NCBI GenBank assembly: GCA_030686115.1
Contig: CP131612.1
Location: 3,100,001-3,164,000, forward strand
Direction of reading: 5' to 3'
DNA: 64,000 nucleotides
From: Psychrobacter cibarius
Lineage (GTDB): Bacteria; Pseudomonadota; Gammaproteobacteria; Pseudomonadales; Moraxellaceae
The translations under genes were made by a program, and so were the position numbers. Of the stretch, positions 8,963 to 22,091 are shown in pieces (position 1 is the first letter of the stretch; each line of letters opens with the position of its first letter). The notes under the pieces were generated by a model. The model was not told the origin of the DNA and searched no databases. It saw nothing but the letters and a program-made list of their open reading frames with translations.

Positions 8963-10014
8963 TTTTGATGACTCAGCGTAGCAGTGGAGCGTTTTACAGG
9001 CGTAAAATCTAACAATGCAGCCTCTTTGTCAGTTATCAAATCACGGTCACTATGTAATAACGACGTCGAGTGATAAGGCACTAAAGCGGTGGGCACAAAA
9101 CGACGAGCGGCATTGATATGTTTGATAGAATCATCAAAAAAGATATGAGGTGCAAACGTTCTAAGTACAGCTGTTTTTTCTAAACCTCCTAAGAAAAATG
9201 CCATATCAACATTGACGCCCCACTCTCGCAATGTCTTAATCGCACGCAGATCAGCAGGTGCGTTGCGAGCTGTCACCAATGCAATCTTTATGGGAGAATA
9301 CTTGAGACCAGCGGGTAGACGTTCCTGTAAGTTTGATAGTTTAATCAACAATTCAGCATAGGGGCCTTTTTCAATCGGTAAATCACGCATCTGTATTTCG
9401 CGATCGTGAAAAGCACGCAGTCCTTTTTGCTTGTACAGCAGTTCACCTGAATCATCAAACAGCACCGCATCACCATCAAAAGCAATACGCAACTGATCGG
9501 TATCTAACTCATAGGTATTGACGGGGGTTGCATCGAGTATCGCACAAGCGCAGATATTGGCATCAGCCACTTGCTGAGCATCTTCGCGATTGGTCGTCAA
9601 AAATAGATCGACATTGAAGTCTTTAATATAAGGAGCAACAGGACTGCCTGAAATAAATGCCGAGCGCGAGATAGTCAGCTCATGTTCAAGAATGGCATTG
9701 AGGACTTGAATGCCCGTATCTGGACTACTCTTTGAAACAATGACCACTTCCACCAAAGGTGTCTCAACCTCTAAATCTTGCATACCATCATTGCAATAAT
9801 TATTCAGATTTAATAGAGCTTTAATTAATGGATAACCAGCACCAATACTGAGAGCATCGTTTTCACGCTTGGTCATATAGTCTCGAAACTCTTTTATGGC
9901 GCTTACAGGTCTCTGCTCTAGCAGCTCTAGTAAATAATTTTCTGATTCGGTTAAATCAAAAAGTGCCGTTGCAGAAATCGCGACGATGAGCGTATTACTA
10001 AAATCGACTGCCAT
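8953..10014 (-). CDS. cytosolic 5'-nucleotidase (NT5C1-type)
   Basis: A 353-residue protein of the 5'-nucleotidase family (PF06189), expected to dephosphorylate nucleoside 5'-monophosphates. Supporting segments are LIVAISATALFDLTESE at the N-terminus, RIAFDGDAVLFDDSGE near the middle (about residues 180-195), ALVTARNAP, and NVDMAFFLGGLEKTAVLRTFAPHIFFDDS. Length is normal for bacterial members. The last codons (AAC ATA GAT TAA) are a degenerate copy of the downstream 12-bp repeat, so the C-terminus appears to have been shaped by the array. It may be cotranscribed with the rhomboid gene. Confidence 0.88.
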   Translation of the reverse strand: MAVDFSNTLIVAISATALFDLTESENYLLELLEQRPVSAIKEFRDYMTKRENDALSIGAGYPLIKALLNLNNYCNDGMQDLEVETPLVEVVIVSKSSPDTGIQVLNAILEHELTISRSAFISGSPVAPYIKDFNVDLFLTTNREDAQQVADANICACAILDATPVNTYELDTDQLRIAFDGDAVLFDDSGELLYKQKGLRAFHDREIQMRDLPIEKGPYAELLIKLSNLQERLPAGLKYSPIKIALVTARNAPADLRAIKTLREWGVNVDMAFFLGGLEKTAVLRTFAPHIFFDDSIKHINAARRFVPTALVPYHSTSLLHSDRDLITDKEAALLDFTPVKRSTATLSHQNID

Positions 10015-10337
10015 GATTTTCTCTACTTATAAAATTATCTATTCGGAAATGCCAACCAGTTTACTACATTCACAAGCCCTTAGAATGATAAGAAAAGTTA
10101 TCCACGTATAATGTCATTTAGTATAAAAACCACCTTTTAAGTAATCCAAATGACCGCTCAAAAAATGTCTCATAATGTGACTTTATGTGGAATAATTTAA
10201 CCATAGAATTATTACGCCGACTTTTTCTTTTATCATAAAAAAGCCATATTGTTATGAAAACAATATGGCTCTATTAATGAACAATACAGATGAACGACGA
10301 AGCTATGATCTTCTAAGCTTACTTTTATCAATAGCGC
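10015..10337. other. intergenic region between nucleotidase and TRAP operon
   Basis: About 320 AT-rich bases. Apart from the TRAP-operon terminator at 10236-10270, nothing is recognised; the part nearest 10014 must hold the nucleotidase promoter. Confidence 0.4.
10236..10270 (-). terminator. terminator of the TRAP operon
   Basis: Arms AGCCATATTGTT and AACAATATGGCT with a short loop; the minus strand continues into a T run. It lies 70-100 bp after the large-permease stop codon. Confidence 0.85.
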
Positions 10338-11627
10338 TTACGTTAGCAGCACTAAAGATATCGCTGGAAAGGCGACCAAAATAACCAGTCGAATCAGATC
10401 AGAGACAATGAACGGTGCGACCCCGCGAAACATATCAGACAGCTTAATATGCGGTGCCATCGCTTTAATCACAAAGATATTCATCCCCATCGGCGGCGTA
10501 ATCAGTCCAAGCTCTACTGTCAATACAGCGATGATACCAAACCATACTGGATCAAACCCTAACGCCACAATGATTGGATATACCACTGGAATGGTAATGA
10601 CCAGCATCGCCAAAGCATCCATGAACAACCCTAAGAGGAAGTACATGATTAAGATACAGATCAGTACAATCATCGGGCTAACTGCTAATGTACCAATCCA
10701 AGTCGCTAGCGTATAAGACAAGCGTGAAACGGAGATAAAGTAACCCAAGGCTTCTGCACCCAGCAGCATAAAGAACACCACCGCTGATAATGCAAGCGTT
10801 TCAATCAAAGATTGCTTTAGACCTTTTATACGCATGCCTTTGGCAAAAGCATAAGCCCAAGAGACAAACGCACCGACTGCCGCTCCTTCTGTCGGAGTAA
10901 ATAACCCAAAGAAAATACCAGCAATAATCACAATAAAAATAAAGCTAAATGGTATGAGTCCCGTCAACGACAGCAGCTTGGCTTTCCAAGAAGTAGGCTC
11001 ACCGCGACGCGCTAAATGCGGCTTCCAGCGTACCATAATCATAACAGTGATTGAATACATCACCATGCCCAAAATCCCAGGCAAGAAACCAGCGATGAAC
11101 ATGTCACCGACTGACTGCTGGGTTAAGATGGCATAGACCAGTAGCGCAATGCTAGGCGGAATCATAATACCTAACGTGCCACCCGCTGCTAAAATACCAC
11201 AGGCAAAACCTGGTTGATAACCATACTTCTCCATTTGTGGCAGCGCAACCTTGGTCATAGTGGACGCTGTGGCTAAGGATGAACCTGAGATAGAAGCAAA
11301 AATACCAGACGATCCTATGCCAGCGATACCCAAACTGCCCCTCACTCCACCAAAAATAGTTCGGGTAGCTTCAAATAACTTCCCTGCCATCCCTGAATGA
11401 GTGGCAAAAACTCCCATTAAAATAAATAAGGGAATCGCACTAAAGTCATATTTGGCTAACACATCTACTGGAATATCTTTAAGCATTTGCAGTGCACCAC
11501 TGGGCGCCGTCACTGCGCCAAAACCAACCAATCCAACACCTAACATGGCAAGCGCCACTGGAACTCGTAGGACAACAAGCAGGATCATGACGATTAAGCC
11601 GATAGCTCCAATAATTTCTGGACTCAT
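10338..11627 (-). CDS. TRAP transporter large permease (DctM)
   Basis: A 429-residue protein with about twelve hydrophobic segments, the membrane-spanning translocation subunit of a tripartite ATP-independent periplasmic transporter. Family signatures include VPVALAMLGVGLVGF, FSAIPLFILMGVFATHSG, GILAAGGTLGIMIPPSIALLVYAILT and ELGLITPPMGMNIFVI. It overlaps the small permease by 4 bp, and the order P-Q-M is the standard one. Uptake is driven by the Na+ gradient in this family. Confidence 0.95.
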   Translation of the reverse strand: MSPEIIGAIGLIVMILLVVLRVPVALAMLGVGLVGFGAVTAPSGALQMLKDIPVDVLAKYDFSAIPLFILMGVFATHSGMAGKLFEATRTIFGGVRGSLGIAGIGSSGIFASISGSSLATASTMTKVALPQMEKYGYQPGFACGILAAGGTLGIMIPPSIALLVYAILTQQSVGDMFIAGFLPGILGMVMYSITVMIMVRWKPHLARRGEPTSWKAKLLSLTGLIPFSFIFIVIIAGIFFGLFTPTEGAAVGAFVSWAYAFAKGMRIKGLKQSLIETLALSAVVFFMLLGAEALGYFISVSRLSYTLATWIGTLAVSPMIVLICILIMYFLLGLFMDALAMLVITIPVVYPIIVALGFDPVWFGIIAVLTVELGLITPPMGMNIFVIKAMAPHIKLSDMFRGVAPFIVSDLIRLVILVAFPAISLVLLT

Positions 11628-12151
11628 GCACCTGTCTCCTCGGCGTCAAAGAACTCGCCCGTTTTAAAGATATTGATAGATTCGATTAATGAGCGAATGG
11701 CGAGTAAGAGACTTAAAAATGCACTAAATGCATAGATGGGCATCATTGACAATCGAAGGTCTTGGGTAACCTTGCCATACTCTATGGCATCAACCGCACT
11801 CTCATACAGACCCCAAGCAAAGACGATACCGATGATAAAAAAGCCCATCATAAAGACGCCCATCATATAACCTTTAATGGCTTGCGGCATTTTTTGGGTA
11901 AAGACATCAACGATGATTTGTGAGCGTTCGACGAAAGCGCCAAAGGCAGCAAGTAAAGCAAAGAGCATGAAGTAAGAAACGATCTCTACACTGCCTTTAA
12001 CGGTAAAGCCAAACTCACCACCAGTCAGCTTGAAAATATAACGAGCAGTCACATCGAGCATCGTTGTGAGAACAATAATAATAAGACTGATACCACCGAT
12101 AAACTGGCATAATCTAGAGATTAGAATACTGATTTTTACTAAAAATGCCAT
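11624..12151 (-). CDS. TRAP transporter small permease (DctQ)
   Basis: A 175-residue protein with four membrane helices. A longer frame begins at 12184, but GGAGGTG just upstream of the ATG at 12151 decides the start (MAFLVKISILISRL). DctQ subunits connect the binding protein to DctM. Middle cistron of a three-gene operon: 17 bp after the binding-protein gene and overlapping the large permease by 4 bp. Confidence 0.92.
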   Translation of the reverse strand: MAFLVKISILISRLCQFIGGISLIIIVLTTMLDVTARYIFKLTGGEFGFTVKGSVEIVSYFMLFALLAAFGAFVERSQIIVDVFTQKMPQAIKGYMMGVFMMGFFIIGIVFAWGLYESAVDAIEYGKVTQDLRLSMMPIYAFSAFLSLLLAIRSLIESINIFKTGEFFDAEETGA

Positions 12152-12168
12152 GTGACACCTCCAATGGG

Positions 12169-13230
12169 TTATACCACTTTGCAAGCAGCACTGGCAGCTT
12201 TTGCTTTCTCATAGACACTATCAGCATCTAAACCCAAAGCATTGACATCACTTAGATATTTTTTAGTACCCTTTTCAAGTGGTCCTTTCCAATCAGGATC
12301 ATTCAATGGATCAGGAATTTCAACGATCTCATCGCCTTTAGCTTTAGCAGCTTGAATGGCCATTTGATCATGCTTATCAAACACTTCACCAACTTTATTA
12401 GCCAATGCCATTCCTGAGTTTTTATCCAACACTTGCTTTAAATCATCAGGTAAGTTGTTATATTTATCCTTATTCATAGTAACCATCAGCGCCGAACTAT
12501 AAAAAGGAATGTTGGTATGATATTTGGTGATTTCGTCAATTTTGAACGCTGTTACGGCTTCCCATGGAAAACTCAACCCATCGACGACGCCGCGCTGTAG
12601 CGAGGTATACATATCATTAGCAGGCAATCCTACTGGTGATGCCCCAGCGCTTTCGATAATATCACCTGCGACTGCAGAAGGGCGTCGGATGCGCATACCT
12701 TTCATGTCTTCAGGAGTCCGAATCAACTTATCCGTAGTATGCAGTGAGCCAGGCCCAGCGCCATACATGAATAGTAGATGTGAGTCTTCATACTCACTAG
12801 CAAGCGTGCCATCCTCATAAAGAGTCTGAAGCATACAACCCATTTGAGTCGCTGAGTTTGATAAACCAGGAAGTTCAGTGATTTGAGTTAAAGGAAAACG
12901 ACCACTGGTATAACCATGTGCTTGTGAGCCGATATCTATCGTACCTTTAGCAGCAGATTCGTACGTAACATCTGCTTTGGCAAGACCCGCGGAAGGATAC
13001 AACTCTACTTTTAAGCGACCATTAGAATCTGTTTCAATTTGCTTTGCCCAAGGTTCAAAAACTTCTGTGCTGATAGAAGAGGTTGCTGGCCAAAAGTGAG
13101 AGAAGCGTAAAACGGTCGTTTCTTGAGAGGTTGCTGATGAGCCATCAGTCATGTTAGAAGATTGGTTAGAGCAGCCTAAAAGACTAACAGCCGCTAAGGC
13201 ACCAATTGAAAAAAGAGGAGCTAGCTTCAT
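12169..13230 (-). CDS. TRAP transporter substrate-binding lipoprotein (DctP)
   Basis: A 353-residue solute receptor. The upstream-extended frame (to 13290) is rejected because AAGGAA precedes the ATG at 13230, giving MKLAPLFSIGALAAVSLLGCSN, a lipoprotein signal with lipobox LLGC. The body shows DctP features: EDMKGMRIRRP, then ASPVGLPANDMYTSLQRGVVDG and a following Pro-Trp-Glu. The substrate is probably a carboxylate (the family's conserved Arg in MRIRRP usually clamps one), but its identity is open. First gene of the operon. Confidence 0.92.
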   Translation of the reverse strand: MKLAPLFSIGALAAVSLLGCSNQSSNMTDGSSATSQETTVLRFSHFWPATSSISTEVFEPWAKQIETDSNGRLKVELYPSAGLAKADVTYESAAKGTIDIGSQAHGYTSGRFPLTQITELPGLSNSATQMGCMLQTLYEDGTLASEYEDSHLLFMYGAGPGSLHTTDKLIRTPEDMKGMRIRRPSAVAGDIIESAGASPVGLPANDMYTSLQRGVVDGLSFPWEAVTAFKIDEITKYHTNIPFYSSALMVTMNKDKYNNLPDDLKQVLDKNSGMALANKVGEVFDKHDQMAIQAAKAKGDEIVEIPDPLNDPDWKGPLEKGTKKYLSDVNALGLDADSVYEKAKAASAACKVV

Positions 13231-13534
13231 TATCAATTCCTTTTGATAATTGTGAAAATAGGAGTAATACATCACTGGTAAACAATCCAATCTATACCAG
13301 ATGTAATAATTTACAAGTTTTAAATATATCTTTTACATACCTGTAATAAAAATCTAGTTTAAAATTAGCAGCTATAATGATATAAGTCAAATCATTTTGA
13401 TGGCAGGAATAGAAAATATATTCATAAAATTGCATAGCAATTAAACAAAAAAATCGTCAATTCAAATAGAAAATATACTTATAGAGTGTGAATTATAAAA
13501 ATAAGTTAGATTAAGTATAACCTTTATACTTAAT
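13231..13534. other. intergenic region upstream of TRAP operon
   Basis: About 300 very AT-rich bases between the start of the TRAP operon and the end of the rRNA operon. No gene is seen. It must contain the TRAP promoter, but no clear -35/-10 pair stands out. Confidence 0.35.
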
Positions 13535-13545
13535 CTCAACCCCCC

Positions 13546-13597
13546 AGCCAAAGTAAAACCCCCTTCTGCTTATGCAGAAGGGGGTTTTACTTTGAAT
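13546..13597 (-). terminator. rRNA operon terminator
   Basis: A long stem, AAAGTAAAACCCCCTTCTGC paired with its exact complement around a four-base loop, directly after the 5S gene. One of the strongest hairpins in the window. The T run is short, but the A/T content at the base of the stem is high. Confidence 0.85.
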
Positions 13598-13601
13598 AGA
13601 G

Positions 13602-13716
13602 AGCTGACGATGACCTACTCTCACATGGGCGAACCCACACTACCATTGGCGCAATGATGTTTCACTTCTGAGTTCGGGAAGGGATCAGGTGGTGCCATCA
13701 TGCTATTGTCGTCAGC
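13602..13716 (-). rRNA. rrf: 5S ribosomal RNA
   Basis: Minus-strand sequence of about 115 nt that starts GCTGACGACAATAGCATG and ends GTAGGTCATCGTCAGC, with the conserved GAACTCAGAAGTGAAAC segment. The 5' and 3' ends are complementary, as in helix I of 5S RNA. Last gene of the rRNA operon. End positions may be off by one or two bases. Confidence 0.95.
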
Positions 13717-13725
13717 AAAGGGGGT

Positions 13726-13904
13726 TAGATATGAGTCTGTTATTTTTATTGTTTGACTATAAGTGTTTAGTTTATGGTCGACCAACAGTAACCTAACTGA
13801 ATCAAGGTTAAAGGTGATATCGAAATATTCTCTCGTTTCTATAAGCTTTCACTTATACAAGATAGATTAATTAGAGCTTTCATACAAACCACTTGGGTGT
13901 TGTA

Positions 13905-13912
<8 letters not shown>
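13726..13912 (-). other. 23S-5S spacer with 3' arms of the 23S processing stem
   Basis: Contains sequences complementary to the region upstream of 23S: 13726-13739 pairs perfectly with 16975-16988 (14 nt); 13798-13806 and 13813-13822 pair with 16860-16868 and 16838-16847; 13891-13912 pairs with 16760-16780 with one bulge. Together they form the long stem bracketing 23S that RNase III is known to cut in bacteria. Confidence 0.75.
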
Positions 13913-16769
<2,857 letters not shown>

Positions 16770-17112
16770 CAACCCCAAGTAGTCTAACTTATAAATAAGT
16801 GTTGACTTCAAAGTGTCATAAGATCTAATTATGATAACGATATCACCTATGTTTATACGCTTGATTCAGTTCTCTTTACTTTTTTTAGTAATCAACCCCT
16901 GGGATAACAACTGATGTCGTTAAGAGGTTGATTACTAAGGTTAAGAAGTGCGCGTGAACACGCTCTTCCTAACCCAGACTCATATCTATGTTTTTAAATA
17001 GTCTCTATGCTCTCGTCGAGTCACAGATTCTGTATAAAACAGAAAGAAGTAATCAGTTAAAATCACTTGTTTCTATTTATACTATTAGCACTTAAAGCTT
17101 ATTCGTCTATAG
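16770..17112 (-). other. tRNA-Ala to 23S internal spacer
   Basis: Carries the 5' arms of the 23S processing stem (16760-16780, 16838-16847, 16860-16868, 16975-16988). It also has a local hairpin with arms TTAGTAATCAACC and GGTTGATTACTAA, and a second one based on GGTTAAGAAG and CTTCCTAACC. No extra tRNA is seen. Confidence 0.7.
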
Positions 17113-17188
17113 TGGTGGAGCCAAACGGAGTCGAACCGTTGACCTCCTGCGTGCAAGGCAGGCGCTCTACCAACTGAGCTATGGCCCC
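17113..17188 (-). tRNA. tRNA-Ala (TGC)
   Basis: A 76-nt cloverleaf on the minus strand starting GGGGCCATAGCTCAG and ending TCCACCA, with anticodon TGC in the loop CTTGCAC and GGTTCGACTCC in the T arm. CCA is encoded. Located in the 16S-23S spacer. Confidence 0.97.
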
Positions 17189-17197
17189 ATTATAAAA

Positions 17198-17274
17198 TGG
17201 TGGGTCTAAGTGGACTTGAACCACTGACCCCCGCGTTATCAACACGGTGCTCTAACCAGCTGAGCTACAGACCC
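17198..17274 (-). tRNA. tRNA-Ile (GAT)
   Basis: A 77-nt cloverleaf on the minus strand starting GGGTCTGTAGCTCAG and ending AGACCCACCA, with anticodon GAT in TTGATAA and GGTTCAAGTCC in the T arm. CCA is encoded. It precedes tRNA-Ala in the transcript, the common gammaproteobacterial order. Confidence 0.97.
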
Positions 17275-17301
17275 AATTACGCTTGTTAAAACGTAAGCTT
17301 A

Positions 17302-17317
17302 AACTAAAGAACAACTT
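17302..17317 (-). other. 3' arm of 16S processing stem
   Basis: In the transcript this reads AAGTTGTTCTTTAGTT and is perfectly complementary to the 16S leader at 19091-19106; weaker pairing continues toward 16S on both sides. It is the expected RNase III substrate around pre-16S. The sequence also resembles the boxA antitermination element (TGTTCTTTA). Confidence 0.75.
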
Positions 17318-17349
17318 GTTGTGAATTCTTGCTGACCGAATGCCATCTA

Positions 17350-18887
<1,538 letters not shown>

Positions 18888-19216
18888 TAATCTTGCTATG
18901 AAGCTCTTTAAAGAAGCTTCTAAACTTGGCTCATCTAATCTGGCAAAATCGCTAAAAATTATGTTCGTAATGAATTAACTTTGAGTTTTTCTGCTGTCTT
19001 AAATGATAATTTTTATAGTTAGAATGAACTCCGAAAAGGAGTTAAAACCAACTTTATTTTTTAGCATTCTGAATCAGCAAAAATCCACACAAGTTGTTCT
19101 TTAGTTATGCTTTTAAATAGTGCTCAATCACTGTCGTCCAGTAACTGATATATAGGGTAATTCTATTGCTATTTAGCCTTAATCCCTTACGGGTCAAGCT
19201 ATCTAGCGAGCCGACT
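18888..19216 (-). other. 16S leader region
   Basis: Transcribed leader between promoter P2 and 16S. Contains the 5' arm of the 16S processing stem (19091-19106). Confidence 0.65.
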
Positions 19217-19244
19217 ATCTTATCATAATGATTTGATTTGTCAA
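19217..19244 (-). promoter_or_regulatory. rRNA promoter P2
   Basis: Minus strand: -35 TTGACA (19244-19239), 16-bp spacer, -10 TAAGAT (19222-19217), followed by a GC-containing discriminator (AGTCGGCTCG). An A-rich tract upstream (AAACAAAACATAAAAAAG) resembles an UP element. Confidence 0.75.
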
Positions 19245-19331
19245 GCTTTTTTATGTTTTGTTTCTTCAAGTGAATTGGGTTATTTATATGTATCTTACAT
19301 ATAAGCTTCCAGCTCGTCTTGATGAGGGCGT

Positions 19332-19359
19332 ATTATAGAGGGTTTGAATCTTTAGTCAA
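19332..19359 (-). promoter_or_regulatory. rRNA promoter P1
   Basis: Minus strand: -35 TTGACT (19359-19354), 16-bp spacer, -10 TATAAT (19337-19332), then ACGCCC, a GC-rich discriminator of the kind found at growth-rate and ppGpp-controlled rRNA promoters. Located 115 bp upstream of the second promoter. Confidence 0.8.
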
Positions 19360-19615
19360 GGGCTATTTTAGCTTAATATTGAATAATCTTGGATATTAGA
19401 CTAAATTGGCAGAATGGCGACGCTACTTTTGCTTTAACTGGGTAGTAGTGTATGTTTATTTGCGCTGGGCTGAGGTGGTTTATTTACTATTTTGAAGATT
19501 ATCTAAATTTGTCGTCAATACCTTCTATTTATTAGGCGGTTAGGGTTAAAAATAGTTTTACCCTTACCAACAACAGCCCTTGTTCTCAGTTAGCGCTTCT
19601 TATATAGAAGCGCTT
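19360..19615. other. intergenic region beyond rRNA promoters
   Basis: About 255 bases between rRNA promoter P1 and the end of the DNA glycosylase gene. No gene is seen. Confidence 0.35.
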
Positions 19616-20326
19616 TTACAGCTTGCCTATCTTTTTGAAGAAGTCTTTATAAGCAGCAATTTTCTTATCTATCGCTAAAGGATATGCACGTGAAGTCGAA
19701 GGTAACCTATATAAGGTTAAATCATTAACATCCGCTTTTTGACTTTGGTTACTTTGCCATTGGTAAGGATAGTCCATACTTTGATTGGTCTTAGGATACT
19801 TAGACTTGGCAGGTGGCTCGGCTAATAAACCAAGCAGCACTTCTGTTGCCTTACCGCCCGTGGTAAACAAGGTTTCAACCTTTGGCACTTTTGGCAATAT
19901 ACTATCTAGGTCAACGGGTGTGACAACCGTTAAGTTTTTATCTGAAGCATTACCAGTCTCGCGAATCGCTTGCTTGACGGTCGGACAGGAGGCGATACCG
20001 CGCTCAAACATAAAGGTGCGAATACGCTCAGGATCGAAGCGTTTTTCTTTACCTACCCGAAAGTAATCCACATCGTCAAAAAATACACTGCCATAAATAC
20101 GCCACATGTCATTGTAAAAGTTTGGATAGTGAAATGGCATTGCCCATTTATCAGCGGTCGGTGGAAAAGTGCCCATCATCATTACCGTAGCATTAGGTGG
20201 TAAAACGGGAGCAAACGGATGTGTTTCTACTTCTGCTGCTTGGGCTTCAGATAATATCAAGCTATTATCGGTTTGATGCGTATTATTATGGGTGTGATAT
20301 GGTTGTGTAGTCATAAGATTCTTCAT
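19616..20326 (-). CDS. uracil-DNA glycosylase family protein (HDG/MUG-like)
   Basis: A 236-residue member of the uracil-DNA glycosylase superfamily, expected to excise a deaminated base (uracil or hypoxanthine). The first motif MMGTFPPTADKW, followed by FHYPNFYNDMWRIYG, is typical of the family 6 type deoxyinosine glycosylases, and LPSTSRAYPLA near the C-terminus fits the minor-groove motif. The N-terminal 40 residues are poorly conserved and His/Thr-rich. The ATG at 20326 has weak upstream signals; Met5 is an alternative. The exact substrate is not readable. Confidence 0.8.
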   Translation of the reverse strand: MKNLMTTQPYHTHNNTHQTDNSLILSEAQAAEVETHPFAPVLPPNATVMMMGTFPPTADKWAMPFHYPNFYNDMWRIYGSVFFDDVDYFRVGKEKRFDPERIRTFMFERGIASCPTVKQAIRETGNASDKNLTVVTPVDLDSILPKVPKVETLFTTGGKATEVLLGLLAEPPAKSKYPKTNQSMDYPYQWQSNQSQKADVNDLTLYRLPSTSRAYPLAIDKKIAAYKDFFKKIGKL

Positions 20327-20586
20327 CAGAAAAGCGGTTTTTTTGCTATCATAGCAAGCCTAAACACTGCTTCATTTATTAGGGCGCTATTATAGTCAAA
20401 CATAGTCGGCTTAAATAAAACCAACCCTGCCATAAATATATTTGGCTTACTTTATTATCAAAGCAGTAAGCTTACTATTTGTGAGATAGATATAAGGTTG
20501 AAGTGCAGTAAGTGTTTGTATCTTTTATACTAATGGCAACCGCAGTAACTGCGCAAGCATCGGACCAAAAAACCAAGAGAAACCTT

Positions 20587-21234
20587 ATGAGCGACTTAAA
20601 AATCACCGTCATTGATCACCCGTTAGTCCGTCATAAACTCAGCCTTATGCGCGAAAAAGACTGTAGTACTTATAAGTTTCGCACGTTGACCAAAGAGCTT
20701 GCACGCTTGATGGCGTATGAAGCAAGCCGTGATTTTGAAATCGAAACCTTCCCAATGCAAGGCTGGTGTGGTGAAATCACAGGTGAACAAATCATCGGTA
20801 AGACTGCAACGATTGTACCGATTTTACGTGCGGGTATTGGTATGCTTGACGGCGTGCTCGATTTGATTCCTACCGCAAAAATTTCTGTCGTCGGTTTACA
20901 GCGTGATGAAGAAACCTTACAACCGGTGCCATTCTTTGAAAAATTTGTCAGCCACATGGACAAACGCCCAGCCCTTATCATTGACCCAATGTTAGCCACT
21001 GGCGGCTCAATGGTCGCAACTATTGAAATGCTGAAGAAAAACGGCTGTACCAACATTAAAGCCTTGGTATTGGTTGCGGCACCTGAAGGCGTACGTGTGG
21101 TCAATGAAGCACATCCTGACGTGACCATTTATACCGCTGCACTAGACAGTCATTTAGATGAACATGGTTATATCATCCCAGGTTTAGGCGATGCGGGTGA
21201 TAAAATCTTTGGTAAGCAACTATTTAACAAGTAA
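20587..21234 (+). CDS. upp: uracil phosphoribosyltransferase
   Basis: Converts uracil and PRPP to UMP (pyrimidine salvage). The 215-residue product starts [20 protein letters not shown], matching the family start, with AAGAG upstream; the longer frame from 20512 adds 25 unrelated residues and is rejected. The PRPP loop is [19 protein letters not shown] and the C-terminal uracil-binding stretch is GDAGDKIFG. About seven residues longer than the E. coli enzyme. Stands alone, followed 80 bp later by a reductase gene. Confidence 0.97.
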   Translation: MSDLKITVIDHPLVRHKLSLMREKDCSTYKFRTLTKELARLMAYEASRDFEIETFPMQGWCGEITGEQIIGKTATIVPILRAGIGMLDGVLDLIPTAKISVVGLQRDEETLQPVPFFEKFVSHMDKRPALIIDPMLATGGSMVATIEMLKKNGCTNIKALVLVAAPEGVRVVNEAHPDVTIYTAALDSHLDEHGYIIPGLGDAGDKIFGKQLFNK

Positions 21235-21314
21235 GAAAAAGTAAATAAACCAAGATAAGTCGTCGTCATAAAAACTATGACCTAAGCACAAGACATCAAT
21301 GATAAGGATATAAG

Positions 21315-22067
21315 ATGAACATATTGATTACAGGCGCAAGTGCAGGTTTTGGTAAAGCGCTGGCCGAGCGTTTGGTTGCCAATGGTCATCGCGTGATTGG
21401 TTGTGCCAGACGCCTCGATAAGCTGAATGCTTTAGCAGACACTTTAGGCGAAGCATTTTTACCTGTGGTCATGGATGTGAGTAACACGGCTACTATTCCG
21501 CAAATTATCGCTGATTTGCCTGACGGTTTTAACCAAATCGATGTCTTGGTGAATAATGCCGGGCTGGCACTCGGTACAGAACCTGCGTACAAGGCCAGCC
21601 TTGATGACTGGATGCGTATGACTGATACCAATGTGAAAGGGTTGATGGCGCTAACCCATGCAGTCTTGCCAGCAATGGTAGCGCGCGATAGCGGTTATAT
21701 TATCAACGTTGGTTCAATTGCGGGCAGTTGGCCTTACTTCGGCGGTAACGTCTATGGTGCGACCAAAGCCTTTGTCAAACAGTTTAGCCTAAATCTGCGC
21801 GCGGATCTCATCGGTACGCAAGTGCGCGTGACCAACCTTGAACCGGGTAATGTCGCGGGTACTGAGTTTTCAAACGTGCGCTTTCATGGCGATGACGATA
21901 AAGCCGCCAAGGTTTACGACGGCTTTAAAACCATGACCGGCGATGATATTGGCGATATTTTATTATGGCTGATTGAGTCGCCTGCTCATATTAACGTCAA
22001 TCGTTTGGAGGTAATGCCTGTCGCGCAAACTTATAACGGGCTGACGATTGCTAAGCAAGATTCTTAA
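21315..22067 (+). CDS. ydfG: SDR family oxidoreductase, YdfG-like
   Basis: A 250-residue NADP-dependent short-chain dehydrogenase resembling E. coli YdfG (3-hydroxy acid dehydrogenase / malonic semialdehyde reductase). Nucleotide-binding TGASAGFG at the N-terminus, NNAGLALG, catalytic Tyr-x3-Lys in VYGATKAF, and the subfamily stretch LEPGNVAGTEFSNVRFHGDD and LEVMPVAQTYNGL near the end match YdfG closely. Ribosome-binding sequence AAGGATATAAG precedes the ATG. Its partner in metabolism is probably detoxification of 3-oxo acids in pyrimidine or propionate catabolism. Confidence 0.88.
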   Translation: MNILITGASAGFGKALAERLVANGHRVIGCARRLDKLNALADTLGEAFLPVVMDVSNTATIPQIIADLPDGFNQIDVLVNNAGLALGTEPAYKASLDDWMRMTDTNVKGLMALTHAVLPAMVARDSGYIINVGSIAGSWPYFGGNVYGATKAFVKQFSLNLRADLIGTQVRVTNLEPGNVAGTEFSNVRFHGDDDKAAKVYDGFKTMTGDDIGDILLWLIESPAHINVNRLEVMPVAQTYNGLTIAKQDS

Positions 22068-22091
22068 AGTTTTAGCTGACCGTTTGGCTCA

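Noticed and set aside
8706..8981. Plus-strand 91-codon frame encoding NSCF repeats
   Set aside because: It exists only because the 12-bp repeat is a multiple of three with no stop in that frame. It lacks a family match or ribosome-binding site, and both flanking genes are on the opposite strand.
20670..21128. Minus-strand 152-codon frame
   Set aside because: It lies entirely within upp, whose protein is clearly recognisable.
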